The notes: a model not told the origin generated them from the sequence alone. A stretch of 64,000 nt of DNA from Brevibacterium linens ATCC 9172 (GCF_900169165.1 NZ_FXYY01000016.1:1-64000), one strand, 5' to 3'. Numbered from the stretch's first letter, positions 18,855 through 27,681 are shown. Translations and numbers: made by a program.

Positions 18855-19254
18855 CGCCGCGCCCGCCGAAGACGTCCGGGTCAACAGGGCGGTCCCGCTT
18901 GGACATCTTGGTCACGACAAGACAGTAGGACTCGAGGACAAGATCGTGAAGCAGTTCGGCATCGAGCCGGTCGCCGCCAGCACTGTCTCCTTCCCCGGCC
19001 ACGGTGATCCAGTGCTTCTTATTCATGTGATATCCGGGTGAGATCTCCGCATAGGCGTCTGTCAGCACCTCACCGTCGAGGGGATCGATCTTGAGGTTGA
19101 GGCTCGGGACTCCGCGCAGCTCATAGGCCATCATGAACATCTTCCCGCGTACCTTGTAGACGGCGTTGTCAGGACCGAAGGGATAGTCGATCTTGACAGA
19201 CGGGTACTGCATGGCCTGCTCGTGGGCCAGGCGGAGCACGGTATCGGGATCCAT
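18847..19254 (-). CDS. MmcQ/YjbR family protein
   Basis: 135 residues matching the small MmcQ/YjbR (CyaY-like fold) family: KIDYPFGPDNAVYKVRGKMF, then LNLKIDP and PGYHMNKKHWITV, the family's typical core. YjbR proteins bind DNA through this fold, but their function is not established. It is the first gene of the operon that continues with the helicase and jetABCD, and its stop overlaps the helicase start. The ATG is 6 nt after a TAATCT box with no ribosome site, pointing to a leaderless mRNA for the entire operon. Whether it takes part in defence is unknown. Confidence 0.8.
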   Translation of the reverse strand: MDPDTVLRLAHEQAMQYPSVKIDYPFGPDNAVYKVRGKMFMMAYELRGVPSLNLKIDPLDGEVLTDAYAEISPGYHMNKKHWITVAGEGDSAGGDRLDAELLHDLVLESYCLVVTKMSKRDRPVDPDVFGGRGDD

Positions 19255-19260
19255 GCGTGG

Positions 19261-19324
19261 AGATTAGCAAACGGCACTGACGCAGAACCGACGACGGCTT
19301 CTCCGCACGAACTGACGATAGACT
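19261..19324. promoter_or_regulatory. Divergent leaderless promoters for the Wadjet operon and asparaginase
   Basis: On the minus strand TAATCT (19266-19261) stands 6 nt before the YjbR-like ATG. On the plus strand TAGACT (19319-19324) stands 6 nt before the asparaginase ATG. Neither gene has a Shine-Dalgarno. The -35 elements are not convincing. The spacing is what actinobacterial leaderless transcripts show. Confidence 0.5.
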
Positions 19325-19330
19325 CGAATC

Positions 19331-20332
19331 ATGCCTGAGACCACACCCCGCACCGCCCCTCACCTGCTCTTGGCCGCTCTCGGCGGCACCATTGCATCGA
19401 CCGCCGATGCATCAGGCGGGGTTGCCCCAGCACTCAGCGGAGCCGAGATCGCTGCGGCCGCGGGCCTCGACCAGGTCTGGCCGGATCTGCAGGCCGATTT
19501 CACTCAGGTCGCTCAGGTCTCGAGCGCGAATGTCACCCTCGAGATGCTCTTCGACGTCGTCGATCTCGCCCGCACGTCCACGGCCGATGGCATCGTGCTG
19601 ACCCAGGGCACCGACACCCTTGAGGAGTCGGCGTTCGGTCTGTGGCTGCTCAATGACTCGGGAACGCACATCGCTGCCACCGGGGCCATGCGCAATCCGA
19701 CTCTGCCCGGAGCCGACGGACCGGCCAACGTCCGGGCGGCCGCGCTCACTGCCCTGTCCGACCAGGTCGGCAACCTGCCTGCATCCCTGGTGTTCAACGA
19801 CGAGGTCCACGATCCGAGGTTCGTGTCGAAGTCGCACACGACGTCGACCGCGGCGTTCTCCTCCGGGCCCGTCCTCGGGGCGATCGGGTGGCTGAGCGAG
19901 GATGACCTCCACCTTCCGCACACACCCCAGACTCCGACGTCTCCGTTCGCCGGCCTGTCCCGTCCGTCCCAGCTGAGCAAGGTCGCCCTCGCCGAGGTGG
20001 GGATGGGCGAACCGGCAGAGACCCTTGATCTCATCGCCGGTTCCGGCTTCGCCGGCGCCGTGATCTCCGGTGTCGGAGGTGGGCATGTCCCCGAGGACCT
20101 GCTGCCTGCGGTGACGCGTCTGACGGAGGCGATGCCCGTGGTGCTCGCCTCCCGCGCCGGGTCGGGTGCGAGCCTGCGCCGAACCTACGGCTACCCCGGC
20201 GGAGAGATCGGCCTGCTCGAGACCGGACTCGTTCCCGCCGGAATCCTCGATGCCCGCAAGGCCCGCATCGTGCTCACCCTCGCATTGAGCTTCGGACTCG
20301 ATCCCGCCGAGGTGTTCGCCCGCTTCGCGTGA
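19331..20332 (+). CDS. ansA: L-asparaginase (type I/II, bacterial)
   Basis: 333 residues, the usual size for bacterial asparaginases, which hydrolyse asparagine to aspartate and ammonia. The nucleophile motif LGGTIAS is at about 18-24 and the second active-site motif LTQGTDTLEESAF at about 90-102. The C-terminal domain has VLASRAGSGASLRRTYGYPG. No signal peptide is visible, so it is probably cytoplasmic. It diverges from the defence operon and ends at a strong bidirectional hairpin. No neighbour is clearly linked to it. Confidence 0.92.
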   Translation: MPETTPRTAPHLLLAALGGTIASTADASGGVAPALSGAEIAAAAGLDQVWPDLQADFTQVAQVSSANVTLEMLFDVVDLARTSTADGIVLTQGTDTLEESAFGLWLLNDSGTHIAATGAMRNPTLPGADGPANVRAAALTALSDQVGNLPASLVFNDEVHDPRFVSKSHTTSTAAFSSGPVLGAIGWLSEDDLHLPHTPQTPTSPFAGLSRPSQLSKVALAEVGMGEPAETLDLIAGSGFAGAVISGVGGGHVPEDLLPAVTRLTEAMPVVLASRAGSGASLRRTYGYPGGEIGLLETGLVPAGILDARKARIVLTLALSFGLDPAEVFARFA

Positions 20333-20386
20333 GTTCGCCGAGGCACATGCCCGTCTGACCAGCAATACCGACTTCACCAACAAAAA

Positions 20387-20422
20387 GAGGCGGCGTCGGC
20401 CAGAACTGGCCGACGCCGCCTC
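20387..20422. terminator. Bidirectional terminator hairpin
   Basis: A perfect 16-bp stem (20387-20402 with 20407-20422) around a 4-nt loop, with A-rich DNA on the left (CAAAAAGAG). It lies between convergent asparaginase and the oxidoreductase gene and can end both transcripts. Confidence 0.8.
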
Positions 20423-20454
20423 CTCTGTGCGACAACTGTGATGAATCGACAGCC

Positions 20455-21477
20455 TCAGCTCTCGGCGCCCACAGCGACGACCATCTTGCCGAAGTTCCCG
20501 CCAGTGAGCAGATCATTGAAATATTCGGGAGCCTTGTCGAGACCGGGACGGATGTCCTCGCGGTAGCGAACCTTGCTTTCCTTGAGCCAGCCGCTCATGT
20601 CCTCAAGGAACTGCGGGGTCAGACGCTCGGCGAACTCGGTCTGGATGAATCCGCGCACGAGCAGCGACTTCGACAGGATGTTGCCCATGAGCGCTCCCGA
20701 ACGGTCCGGCCCCTCGGGCAGCGAGGTGAGGTTGTAGTTGGCGACGAGACCGCACACGGGCACGCGAGCGAACGTATTGAGCCGCGGCAGCACAGCATCG
20801 AAGACCTCACCGCCGACGTTCTCAAAGTAGACGTCGATGCCCTGCGGCACCGCGTCCTTCAGCTCCTGCCGCAGGTTCCCGCTCCGGTGGTCCAGTGCCA
20901 CATCGAAGCCGAGTTCCTCTAGGTGAGCGACCTTGTCCGGGCCACCGGCAATGCCGACGGCGGTGGCTCCCTTAATCTTCGCGATCTGTCCGACGACCGA
21001 GCCGACGGGCCCGGTCGCGGCGGCCACGGCCACGGTCTCGCCCTCCTTGGGCTGACCGATCTCGAGCAGACCTGCATACGCAGTGAATCCGGGCATGCCG
21101 AGCACACCGAGGTGGGTGGAGATCGGTGCGAGCTCCGGGTCGATCTTGCGCAGATGCCCGGTCGACTCCACCGAATACTCCTGCCACCCGCCGTAGCCGA
21201 GCACGATCTCACCAGCGGCGAAGCCCTCGGCATTGGATTCGACGACCTCGGACACGGTGGCACCGACCATGACATCGCCGACCTCGACGGGCTTCGCGTA
21301 GGACTTCGCGTCCGACATCCGGCCGCGCATGTACGGGTCGAGCGAGAGGTAGAGCGTGCGCAGCAGCACCTGTCCCTCGCCCGGGGTCGGCACAGGCACC
21401 TCGTCGAGCAGGTAGTTCTCCGCAGTGGGAGCGCCCACGGGGCGCGAGTTCAGGCGAATCCGATGGTTGGTCGTCAT
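20455..21477 (-). CDS. NADP-dependent medium-chain oxidoreductase (CurA/leukotriene B4 12-hydroxydehydrogenase-like)
   Basis: 340 residues of the zinc-independent MDR family. YLSLDPYMRGRM near residue 55 is the hallmark of the CurA/LTB4DH group, which reduces the C=C bond of alpha,beta-unsaturated carbonyls with NADPH. The Rossmann fold has AAATGPVGSVVGQIAK and GIDVYFENVGG. The start at 21477 is preceded by AAAGGAA; a 12-codon upstream extension lacks a ribosome site. It stands alone between convergent asparaginase and the DUF402 gene. The physiological substrate is unknown. Confidence 0.88.
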   Translation of the reverse strand: MTTNHRIRLNSRPVGAPTAENYLLDEVPVPTPGEGQVLLRTLYLSLDPYMRGRMSDAKSYAKPVEVGDVMVGATVSEVVESNAEGFAAGEIVLGYGGWQEYSVESTGHLRKIDPELAPISTHLGVLGMPGFTAYAGLLEIGQPKEGETVAVAAATGPVGSVVGQIAKIKGATAVGIAGGPDKVAHLEELGFDVALDHRSGNLRQELKDAVPQGIDVYFENVGGEVFDAVLPRLNTFARVPVCGLVANYNLTSLPEGPDRSGALMGNILSKSLLVRGFIQTEFAERLTPQFLEDMSGWLKESKVRYREDIRPGLDKAPEYFNDLLTGGNFGKMVVAVGAES

Positions 21478-21552
21478 GGAGACGGTTCCTTTCAGCAGCA
21501 GATCATTCTTCACTTGTGTGCTTCATTGCGGCGACAGGTGCATCCGCGACGA

Positions 21553-22395
21553 TCACCGATGCTGTCGGTCATAACAACCATTCTGCGGTCGCTGATGTTC
21601 CTGATCGAACGATTTTTCTGACACCGAGGCGGCCCCCAATCGGGCCTTCCCCACCAGGTCGCGGGCCACGGTCTCCCATTCGGGGTCGAAGGCCCAATCG
21701 AAATCGCCGAGGTGGTCGAGCAGATGGCTGCCATTGTCCCGGATGACTTCCGACCACTCCTTCGGCCACGCCCCGAAGTTCGCCGCCGCGGCGAGCTCGT
21801 CGACGTCCTTGAACACGGCACCGGTCGGATCGAGCCGACCGTCCGCGGCGTGCAGGGGCATCGAGGCGGTCGGAAAGGTGATGTCGAGGATGTGATCGCT
21901 GGTGAACAGCGCATCACCGCTGCGTACGTGCGTGGCCTCGAGATTGATGTACCACTCGGCCCGCACACCGCCGGGCTCAGTACGATCGACACCGTCCACA
22001 GCATCTTTGAGCAGTACCCATACGGAGAACGGAACCTTCGGCGGGACGATCTTGAGCACCCCGCGTCCCCGCCACGTGCCCTCGACATTGATCCTGGTGG
22101 GCGCCTCGGCGAGCGATCGGAACCGCGCCTTCAACGGCACATCATGGGCGTTCGTGTTCTCCCACCCGACGATGCGGGTCTCCTGCGTCGGCGTACCCCC
22201 TGCCAACCACAGAACAGAACCGGACGGCCCGTCGGCGATGACACGCATCGGTCGGGCCACCTCGGCGAGGTCGCGGTCGAAGTCGAACCGTCGGAACGTC
22301 CAGGTCACGGTCTGCCCCGGAGTCCAGAACGGCGCCTGCCCCACGGGTCTGACCTGGAGCGGGGTGGGGATCGTGAACGGATCGCGCAGGCTCAT
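21553..22395 (-). CDS. DUF402 domain-containing protein
   Basis: 280 residues. Parts of the DUF402 fold are visible: PFSVWVLLKDAVDG, RAEWYINLEATHVRSGDALF and SDHILDITFP, followed by a helical C-terminal region including DHLGDFDWAFDPEWE. DUF402 proteins of the FomD/Ntdp group are nucleotide phosphatases in characterised cases; whether this one is active is not known. The ATG is 6 nt after TAGACT and has no ribosome site, so it is probably leaderless. It diverges from the amidohydrolase gene. The last 20 residues are Gln/Arg/His-rich and may be a non-conserved tail. Confidence 0.75.
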   Translation of the reverse strand: MSLRDPFTIPTPLQVRPVGQAPFWTPGQTVTWTFRRFDFDRDLAEVARPMRVIADGPSGSVLWLAGGTPTQETRIVGWENTNAHDVPLKARFRSLAEAPTRINVEGTWRGRGVLKIVPPKVPFSVWVLLKDAVDGVDRTEPGGVRAEWYINLEATHVRSGDALFTSDHILDITFPTASMPLHAADGRLDPTGAVFKDVDELAAAANFGAWPKEWSEVIRDNGSHLLDHLGDFDWAFDPEWETVARDLVGKARLGAASVSEKSFDQEHQRPQNGCYDRQHR

Positions 22396-22401
22396 GCGGG
22401 C

Positions 22402-22458
22402 AGTCTATGTGTCGGGCATGGACGGCCGCTGAAGACCTGGGAGGCGAGGTCATATAGT
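22402..22458. promoter_or_regulatory. Divergent leaderless promoters (DUF402 gene and amidohydrolase)
   Basis: TAGACT on the minus strand (22407-22402) is 6 nt before the DUF402 ATG, and TATAGT on the plus strand (22453-22458) is 6 nt before the amidohydrolase ATG. No Shine-Dalgarno is present for either gene. Confidence 0.5.
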
Positions 22459-22464
22459 GGGGCG

Positions 22465-23475
22465 ATGAACGACTCCGATGACGCAGCGACTCAGACCCCC
22501 TCGGCCGCCCAGACCGCACCCACTCCCCCGACCGTGAACCCTGCCCCGGAAACGACGATCGGTCGCACCTTCGTGGTCCCGGACACGATGACCACTCCCC
22601 CGCGCACCGATGTCGAGGTCCCCGACTATATCCGCGCTCTCGGCCTGCCCGGCCTCGCTGACATCCACGTCCATTTTCTCCCGCAGAACGTGCTCGACAA
22701 GGTGTGGGAGTACTTCGACAATGCCGCGGACAACTACGGCCGCGACTGGCCGATCAATTACCGGTACGACACGGACACCCGCCTGAATATCGTCCGCGAG
22801 CTCGGCCTGCGCGCGATCCCGGCCCTGACTTACCCGCACAAACCCGGAATGGCCGCGTGGCTGAACGAATGGAACGCCGGGTTCGCCGCCGCCCACGACG
22901 ACGTCATCCACTGCGGCACCCTCTATGCCGAACCCGAATCAGCCGACTACGTTCCGGCCGCGCTTGCCGCCGGGGCGAAGCTGTTCAAAGTCCACGTCCA
23001 GGTCGGTGTGTTCTCTCCCGACGACGAGGTCCTCGACCCCGCGTGGAAGGCTCTCGAAGAGGCCCGAGTGCCGATCGTCATCCACGCCGGCTCTGCTCCC
23101 CTGCCGGGCACGTACACCGGCCCGCAGGCGGTGGGCAACGTCCTCGAGCGCTTCCCGCAGCTGACCTTCGTCATCGCTCATATGGGCATGCCCGAGTACG
23201 ACGAGTTCGCCGATCTCGCCGAACGTTTCGACAATGTCCATCTCGACACGACGATGTTCGCGTCCGGGTATTTCTCCGACCCCGCCGAGGTGACCCCCGC
23301 CTACCGCGAACGCTTGGCCAGGCTTGAGGACAAGGTCATCCTCGGCTCTGATTTCCCGAACATTCCCTACCCCTACGTCGACCAGATCGCAGGCCTTGCC
23401 GCCCTGGGCCTCGGCGATGCCTGGATGCGCTCGGTGCTGTGGACCAACGGCGCGAAGGTGCTCGGGCTCGACTGA
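22465..23475 (+). CDS. Amidohydrolase family protein (amidohydrolase_2 type)
   Basis: 336 residues. After about 60 low-complexity Thr/Pro/Ala residues, the TIM-barrel metallohydrolase begins with the metal-binding HxH in LADIHVHFLPQN. Later strands show LFKVHVQVG, IVIHAGSAPLPG, FVIAHMGMPEY and VILGSDFPN, which supply the remaining His and Asp ligands. This pattern is shared with ACMSD/2-pyrone-dicarboxylate-type hydrolases and decarboxylases; the substrate is unassigned. The start is the ATG at 22465, 6 nt after TATAGT. It converges on the DUF421 gene with only 3 nt between stops. Confidence 0.82.
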   Translation: MNDSDDAATQTPSAAQTAPTPPTVNPAPETTIGRTFVVPDTMTTPPRTDVEVPDYIRALGLPGLADIHVHFLPQNVLDKVWEYFDNAADNYGRDWPINYRYDTDTRLNIVRELGLRAIPALTYPHKPGMAAWLNEWNAGFAAAHDDVIHCGTLYAEPESADYVPAALAAGAKLFKVHVQVGVFSPDDEVLDPAWKALEEARVPIVIHAGSAPLPGTYTGPQAVGNVLERFPQLTFVIAHMGMPEYDEFADLAERFDNVHLDTTMFASGYFSDPAEVTPAYRERLARLEDKVILGSDFPNIPYPYVDQIAGLAALGLGDAWMRSVLWTNGAKVLGLD

Positions 23476-23478
23476 GTC

Positions 23479-24018
23479 TCAGCCGTCGCGGGGCACTCGG
23501 TCGGCGCCGACGACCCCGGTGAGCATCTCCTCGGTGATGGGTGCGCCGCGTCGGATGACGCTGATCTGACCGGTCGATTCGAGGATCGCGCACGCCACCT
23601 CATCACGGTTGCGGATGCCGGCCGATCGCAGTTTGGCGATGAGTTCGTCATGGTCGACATGGCTCTTCGACAGATTGTCCGCGAGGATCTCGCGACCAGC
23701 CATGAGCACCACCGCCGGAGAGTTGACGACGCTGCGTACGAATCCGAAGCGCCTGCCGAATCCGCTGAGCGCCTGCAGGATCAGCAGGGTCGCCAATCCC
23801 AGAATTCCCGCGGCCAGGGTCGGAGTGTCGCCTAGGATGGACCGCCCGATGATCGCTCCCATCGCGATGATCGCGGCGACATCGAAGCTCGACAGACTCG
23901 CCAGCGTGCGCTGGCCGAAGATGCGCAGCAGCAGAATGATCCCGACGTAGAAGACGACGCACGAGACGACGACCCTGACCGCGTCGACCCCGTCGAGCCC
24001 GAATTCCATCCAATCCAT
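23479..24018 (-). CDS. DUF421 (YetF-like) membrane protein
   Basis: 179 residues with three N-terminal hydrophobic helices (VVVSCVVFYVGIILLLRIFG and two more up to residue 90) and a cytosolic C-terminal domain. RTLASLSSFDVAAIIAMGAI and NSPAVVLMAGREI are the conserved DUF421 motifs. Members of this family (YetF/YdfS in Bacillus) are linked to spore or envelope functions, without a known activity here. I start at 24018 because GGAGG precedes that ATG. The gap to the next upstream gene contains a hairpin (24116-24143). Confidence 0.82.
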   Translation of the reverse strand: MDWMEFGLDGVDAVRVVVSCVVFYVGIILLLRIFGQRTLASLSSFDVAAIIAMGAIIGRSILGDTPTLAAGILGLATLLILQALSGFGRRFGFVRSVVNSPAVVLMAGREILADNLSKSHVDHDELIAKLRSAGIRNRDEVACAILESTGQISVIRRGAPITEEMLTGVVGADRVPRDG

Positions 24019-24115
24019 GAGAACCTCCGGACAGGATGATACCGCCACCGAGGCGGCCCGCCCCGGATCTCAGACCGAGCGCAGCCATTCGTCGACGGCA
24101 GCCCCGGACGCCACG

Positions 24116-24143
24116 CGGGCGGACCCGCAGTCGAGTCCGCCCG
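24116..24143. terminator. Hairpin after the envelope/two-component operon
   Basis: A perfect 9-bp stem (CGGGCGGAC with GTCCGCCCG) and 10-nt loop lie just after the stop of the DUF4097-like gene. A T-run (TTTTT) flanks it only on the gene side, so it is a moderate terminator candidate. Confidence 0.45.
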
Positions 24144-24158
24144 TGCGCCGGTCGTTTT

Positions 24159-25094
24159 TCAGTTCTGGTTGACCGTGACCCTGCCGGTGTCGGCTGTGGC
24201 CGAGATCGGTACGAGGGTCTTGCCCTCGGCTTCCTTAGGATCGTCCGCCACATCGTACTTCTTCAGATCGGAGGCGAGGTCGACGGTGCCGTCGTTGGAC
24301 TTCGCGTTGATCCGGTAGAAGAAGTCCTCATCCAGCTCTTCCGAGGTGAGATTGAGATTCGGCACTCGCAGCTCGATCGAGCCTTCTTCGGTCTTCGCGA
24401 TGATTCCGCCGGTGGGCATCGCCTGATTGGTGAAGTCGAGGTCGACGGTTCCCGTCGAACTGACCACGTCGATGCGGTCGCTGACGGTGAGGTTCTCACC
24501 TTCGATGGCACCGACCCCGGTCTTGGCCGACACGGTCCCGAATTCTCCGTCCAGGTAGGTCGCGCCCCAATCGCTCGTGGTCCGCACCTTCTGTGCCGAA
24601 CCGGTCACACTCGCGGTGCCACCGCCGGTGTCGGCGTTGATCTCGGCGAAGTCACCGGTGACATCGAACCGGCCGTAGTTGCCGTCGAAGTCCAGGGCGA
24701 GGTCTTTCGCCTCTGTGGTCGGGATGGTGACGGTCAGCCGGGTGTTCTCGAGTTTCCCACCGTTCTTCACGGCCACCTCGGCGGTATCGGCGCGGCTGTC
24801 GACCTCGAGGTTCGCGGAGCTGTCCCGGGGACCGGTGCCGGTGAGCTTTGCGGTCGCCTCGGCGACGTCGGCGGTCTTGATCTCGACGGCACCGCCGGAA
24901 TCGAGGCCGATCTTGAGTTCCTTCATCGCCTTCGGCAGCGGTTCGTTCGCTTCGATCCGCCCGTAGTCGAGGCGGGAGGCGCCTTGGGCGGTGCTGACGA
25001 TGACGGGGATGAGGAGGACGACGGCGGCGAGGATGATCAGGACCGCGCGCAGACCGACGCGGGCGGATTCGCTGATGCGGACTGTGGCAGGCAT
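24159..25094 (-). CDS. DUF4097-like membrane-anchored beta-helix protein
   Basis: 311 residues with one N-terminal membrane helix (VLIILAAVVLLIPVIVSTA, about 20-40) and a large exported domain built of repeated beta-strand patterns (TGDFAEINADTGGGTASVTG, VSAKTGVGAIEGENLTVSD). This is the DUF4097/GIN-type adhesin-like fold often encoded next to LiaSR-type two-component systems. It starts 1 nt after the response-regulator stop and is the last gene of the kinase-regulator-DUF4097 operon, so it is probably either a sensor accessory or an envelope output of that system. Exact role unknown. Confidence 0.75.
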   Translation of the reverse strand: MPATVRISESARVGLRAVLIILAAVVLLIPVIVSTAQGASRLDYGRIEANEPLPKAMKELKIGLDSGGAVEIKTADVAEATAKLTGTGPRDSSANLEVDSRADTAEVAVKNGGKLENTRLTVTIPTTEAKDLALDFDGNYGRFDVTGDFAEINADTGGGTASVTGSAQKVRTTSDWGATYLDGEFGTVSAKTGVGAIEGENLTVSDRIDVVSSTGTVDLDFTNQAMPTGGIIAKTEEGSIELRVPNLNLTSEELDEDFFYRINAKSNDGTVDLASDLKKYDVADDPKEAEGKTLVPISATADTGRVTVNQN

Positions 25095-25095
25095 T

Positions 25096-25740
25096 CTAAG
25101 CTCCGAGGAATGTGAGGACGGCGAGGACGCGGCGGTTCTCCGAGGTGTCGGCGGTGAGGCCGAACTTCGTGAACACCGAGGAGATGTGCTTCTCAACGGC
25201 ACCGGCGCTGAGGTAGAGGGTGCGGGCGATCGCGGCATTGGACTTGCCTTCGGCCATGAGCTGGAGGACTTCGAGTTCGCGGGGGCTCAGGGTCGACAGT
25301 CCGTCCTTCTTGCGTGTGCGCACGAGGATCTGGGACACGACCTCCGGGTCGAGGACGGTGCCGCCTCCAGCCACCTCGTCGACGGCGGTGAGGAAGTCTT
25401 CGACGTCGGCGACACGGTCTTTGAGCAGGTAGCCGAAGCCGCCGGTGTTCTCGGCGATGAGTTCGGACGCGTACTGCTCCTCCACGTACTGGCTGAACAC
25501 GAGGACCTTGACGTCCGGGTTCTGCTTGCGGATGAGGACGGCGGCGCGAATGCCCTCATCGGTGAACGTCGGCGGCATGCGCACGTCGATGACGGCGAGG
25601 TCAGGCGGGTCGTTGTGGACGACTGCGAGGAGTTCGTTGGCGTCGGGCACGGCGGCGATGACCTCGTGTCCGGCATCGGCGAGCAGCCTTTCGAGTCCGG
25701 CTCGCAGAACGGCAGAGTCTTCAGCGATTACGATGCGCAT
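25096..25740 (-). CDS. Response regulator, NarL/FixJ family
   Basis: 214 residues. The receiver domain (1-120) has the acidic pocket (E7, D8), the phospho-acceptor D52 in LAVIDVRMPP and the conserved K in GYLLKDRV. The LuxR-type helix-turn-helix is around 150-205 (LSPRELEVLQLMAEGKSNAA, AGAVEKHISSVFTKFGL). The start overlaps the end of the histidine-kinase gene by 13 nt, so the two are translated together and form one two-component system. Likely targets include its own operon with the DUF4097 gene. Confidence 0.93.
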   Translation of the reverse strand: MRIVIAEDSAVLRAGLERLLADAGHEVIAAVPDANELLAVVHNDPPDLAVIDVRMPPTFTDEGIRAAVLIRKQNPDVKVLVFSQYVEEQYASELIAENTGGFGYLLKDRVADVEDFLTAVDEVAGGGTVLDPEVVSQILVRTRKKDGLSTLSPRELEVLQLMAEGKSNAAIARTLYLSAGAVEKHISSVFTKFGLTADTSENRRVLAVLTFLGA

Positions 25741-27674
25741 GGCACCTCCACAACTACAGTCGTCGGCCCACCTGCGGGGCTGGTCAGGTTCAGTGTGCCA
25801 CGTGCGGCTTCGACCCGGTCGATGAGACCGGCGATCCCGGTGTGACGGCCGGTGCGGTCGACACGGGCACCGCCGTGGCCGTTGTCGGTGACGACGATCT
25901 GCACGCCGGTCTCGATCGGGGCGATGAACACGCTGGCGCGAGTGGCGCCGGAGTGTTTGGCGATGTTCGTCAGGCATTCGGCGACGACGAAGTAGGACAC
26001 GGCTTCGGCTTCGCGCCCGATCCGGCCGTCGAGACGGACATCGACGTCGACGGGGATCGTCGATCGTCCGGCCAGTGCGGACACGGCGGCGTCGAGTCCG
26101 CGGTCGGTGAGGACGGCGGGGTGGATTCCGCGGGCCAGCTGGCGGAGTTCGTTGACGATGCCCTTGGCTTCGGTGTGGGCTTCGGCCACGAGTTCCTTCG
26201 CCTTCTCCGGATCGGAGTCGATCTTCGTCTTCGCCATCCCCAAGGTCATGGTCAGGGCGACGAGGCGGGGCTGGGCTCCGTCGTGGAGGTCGCGTTCGAT
26301 GCGCAGACGTTCGGCGGCGGCCGCTTCAAAGCCGGCCATGCGGGCCCGGTCGAGTTCGGTGACTTCGGCCTGCAGCGCCACGGTGCGGGCCGGTGCGAGC
26401 AGGGCACGGTCGAGGGCGCGGTCGAGCAGCGGGGCGAACCACAGGATGGCCAGGGAGCTGGCGAGGACGATGACGGAGCCGATGGCCACACCGATGCGGG
26501 CCGACCCGTCGATGGACTCTCCGATGAAGAAGGTGTTGACTCCGTGCGGGTTGATGGCCGCGAAGATGCCGAAGATCGATCCGCAGATGCCTGCGAGGGT
26601 GCCGGCGACGACGATCGCCCCGAGGAGCATCTTGATGTAATGGTGGGCGGTCGAGCGCCAGAAGGCACCGGATTTCACCTGCAGCCAGCGGTTGTGGAGG
26701 AACCGACCGAAGCCGGGGTCGCGATTGCTGCTTTCGATCTTCGGGACGGGGATCTTATCGGAGTAGATGAGTTCGGCCCGGTAGCGTTCGGCGTTGTTCG
26801 CGCCCTGCTGGACGAGGACCCAGACGAGGAGGGCGAGGACGCCGAGGCCGAGGGCGAAGATTCCGCCGATTCCGGTGAACAGGAGTCCAAGCGGGATCCA
26901 CGCCCAAATCACGGCGAGGACGGCGGAGAGCACGAGGTTCGCGACGCCGATGATTCCGGTGGGGCGTTTGGGCCAGGTGATCGGGCCGTCGGCGGGGATC
27001 TCGGTGACTTCGTCCCGGCTGAGCGGCAGTGAGCCGGTGACCGGGGCGTAGGCGACGGGTTCGGTGCGCTGCCTCCCTCGCCGAGGTGGTCGTGGGGGTG
27101 GCATCGGAGGCGGCCCCTGGCGGGGTGGTCGATGTTGGCGCGGTTGCTGGGGCTGCCCCGGTTGGTGGGGTTGCTGTCCGGCGGGGCCATAGGAGGCCGG
27201 GGCCGAGGGGTAGGTGCGAGGACCGGAGTGGCTGGGTGCTGAGGCGCGGTTCGGAGATGCGAGGTGGGCCGCTGGAGCCTGTCCGGGCGGCGGAGTCTGC
27301 CCGGTTTGCGGAGTCTGTGGGGCCTGCGGCCCCTGCTCATAGACGCGGGTCGGCGCTTGTGCGCACTGCCTGGTCGGCTGCTGGGGATCCTGCGACTGTC
27401 CATAAGCCTGCGACTGCTGCGGGTACTGGCGAGTCGAACCGGAAGCGGACGGCACGTCGAGATCGAGCGGCTTGGTCCGGAACTCTCCGGCCTGGCTGGC
27501 CGTCGGCTCAGCTATCTCTGTGGTCGGCGGGGCGTTGACGATCGCCTCGGCGCTGATGGATTCTTCGCGTTCACCGGCGCTGGGGGCCGCCTCGGTGTCG
27601 GGGATCTGAGGCTCCACCGGATCGGTGCCGTGCGGCTCCTGATCGTGCGGGTTCTCGGGGGTCTTCTCACTCAT
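25728..27674 (-). CDS. Sensor histidine kinase with long Pro/Gln-rich N-terminus
   Basis: 648 residues. Residues 1-235 are hydrophilic and very rich in Pro, Gln, Ala and Gly (for example QPGQPQQPRQHRPPRQGPPP), probably a disordered cytoplasmic tail. Four membrane helices follow (about 240-290 and 345-415), resembling the PF13796-type sensor domain. The HisKA_3 dimerisation helix has the phosphorylated His in ERDLHDGAQPRLVAL (H464), and a HATPase_c domain with DNGHGG ends the protein. It is the first gene of the operon. The ATG is 7 nt after TAGCGT with no ribosome site. The signal is unknown; cell-envelope stress is plausible given the DUF4097 partner. Confidence 0.9.
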   Translation of the reverse strand: MSEKTPENPHDQEPHGTDPVEPQIPDTEAAPSAGEREESISAEAIVNAPPTTEIAEPTASQAGEFRTKPLDLDVPSASGSTRQYPQQSQAYGQSQDPQQPTRQCAQAPTRVYEQGPQAPQTPQTGQTPPPGQAPAAHLASPNRASAPSHSGPRTYPSAPASYGPAGQQPHQPGQPQQPRQHRPPRQGPPPMPPPRPPRRGRQRTEPVAYAPVTGSLPLSRDEVTEIPADGPITWPKRPTGIIGVANLVLSAVLAVIWAWIPLGLLFTGIGGIFALGLGVLALLVWVLVQQGANNAERYRAELIYSDKIPVPKIESSNRDPGFGRFLHNRWLQVKSGAFWRSTAHHYIKMLLGAIVVAGTLAGICGSIFGIFAAINPHGVNTFFIGESIDGSARIGVAIGSVIVLASSLAILWFAPLLDRALDRALLAPARTVALQAEVTELDRARMAGFEAAAAERLRIERDLHDGAQPRLVALTMTLGMAKTKIDSDPEKAKELVAEAHTEAKGIVNELRQLARGIHPAVLTDRGLDAAVSALAGRSTIPVDVDVRLDGRIGREAEAVSYFVVAECLTNIAKHSGATRASVFIAPIETGVQIVVTDNGHGGARVDRTGRHTGIAGLIDRVEAARGTLNLTSPAGGPTTVVVEVPCAS

Positions 27675-27681
27675 AGCAATA

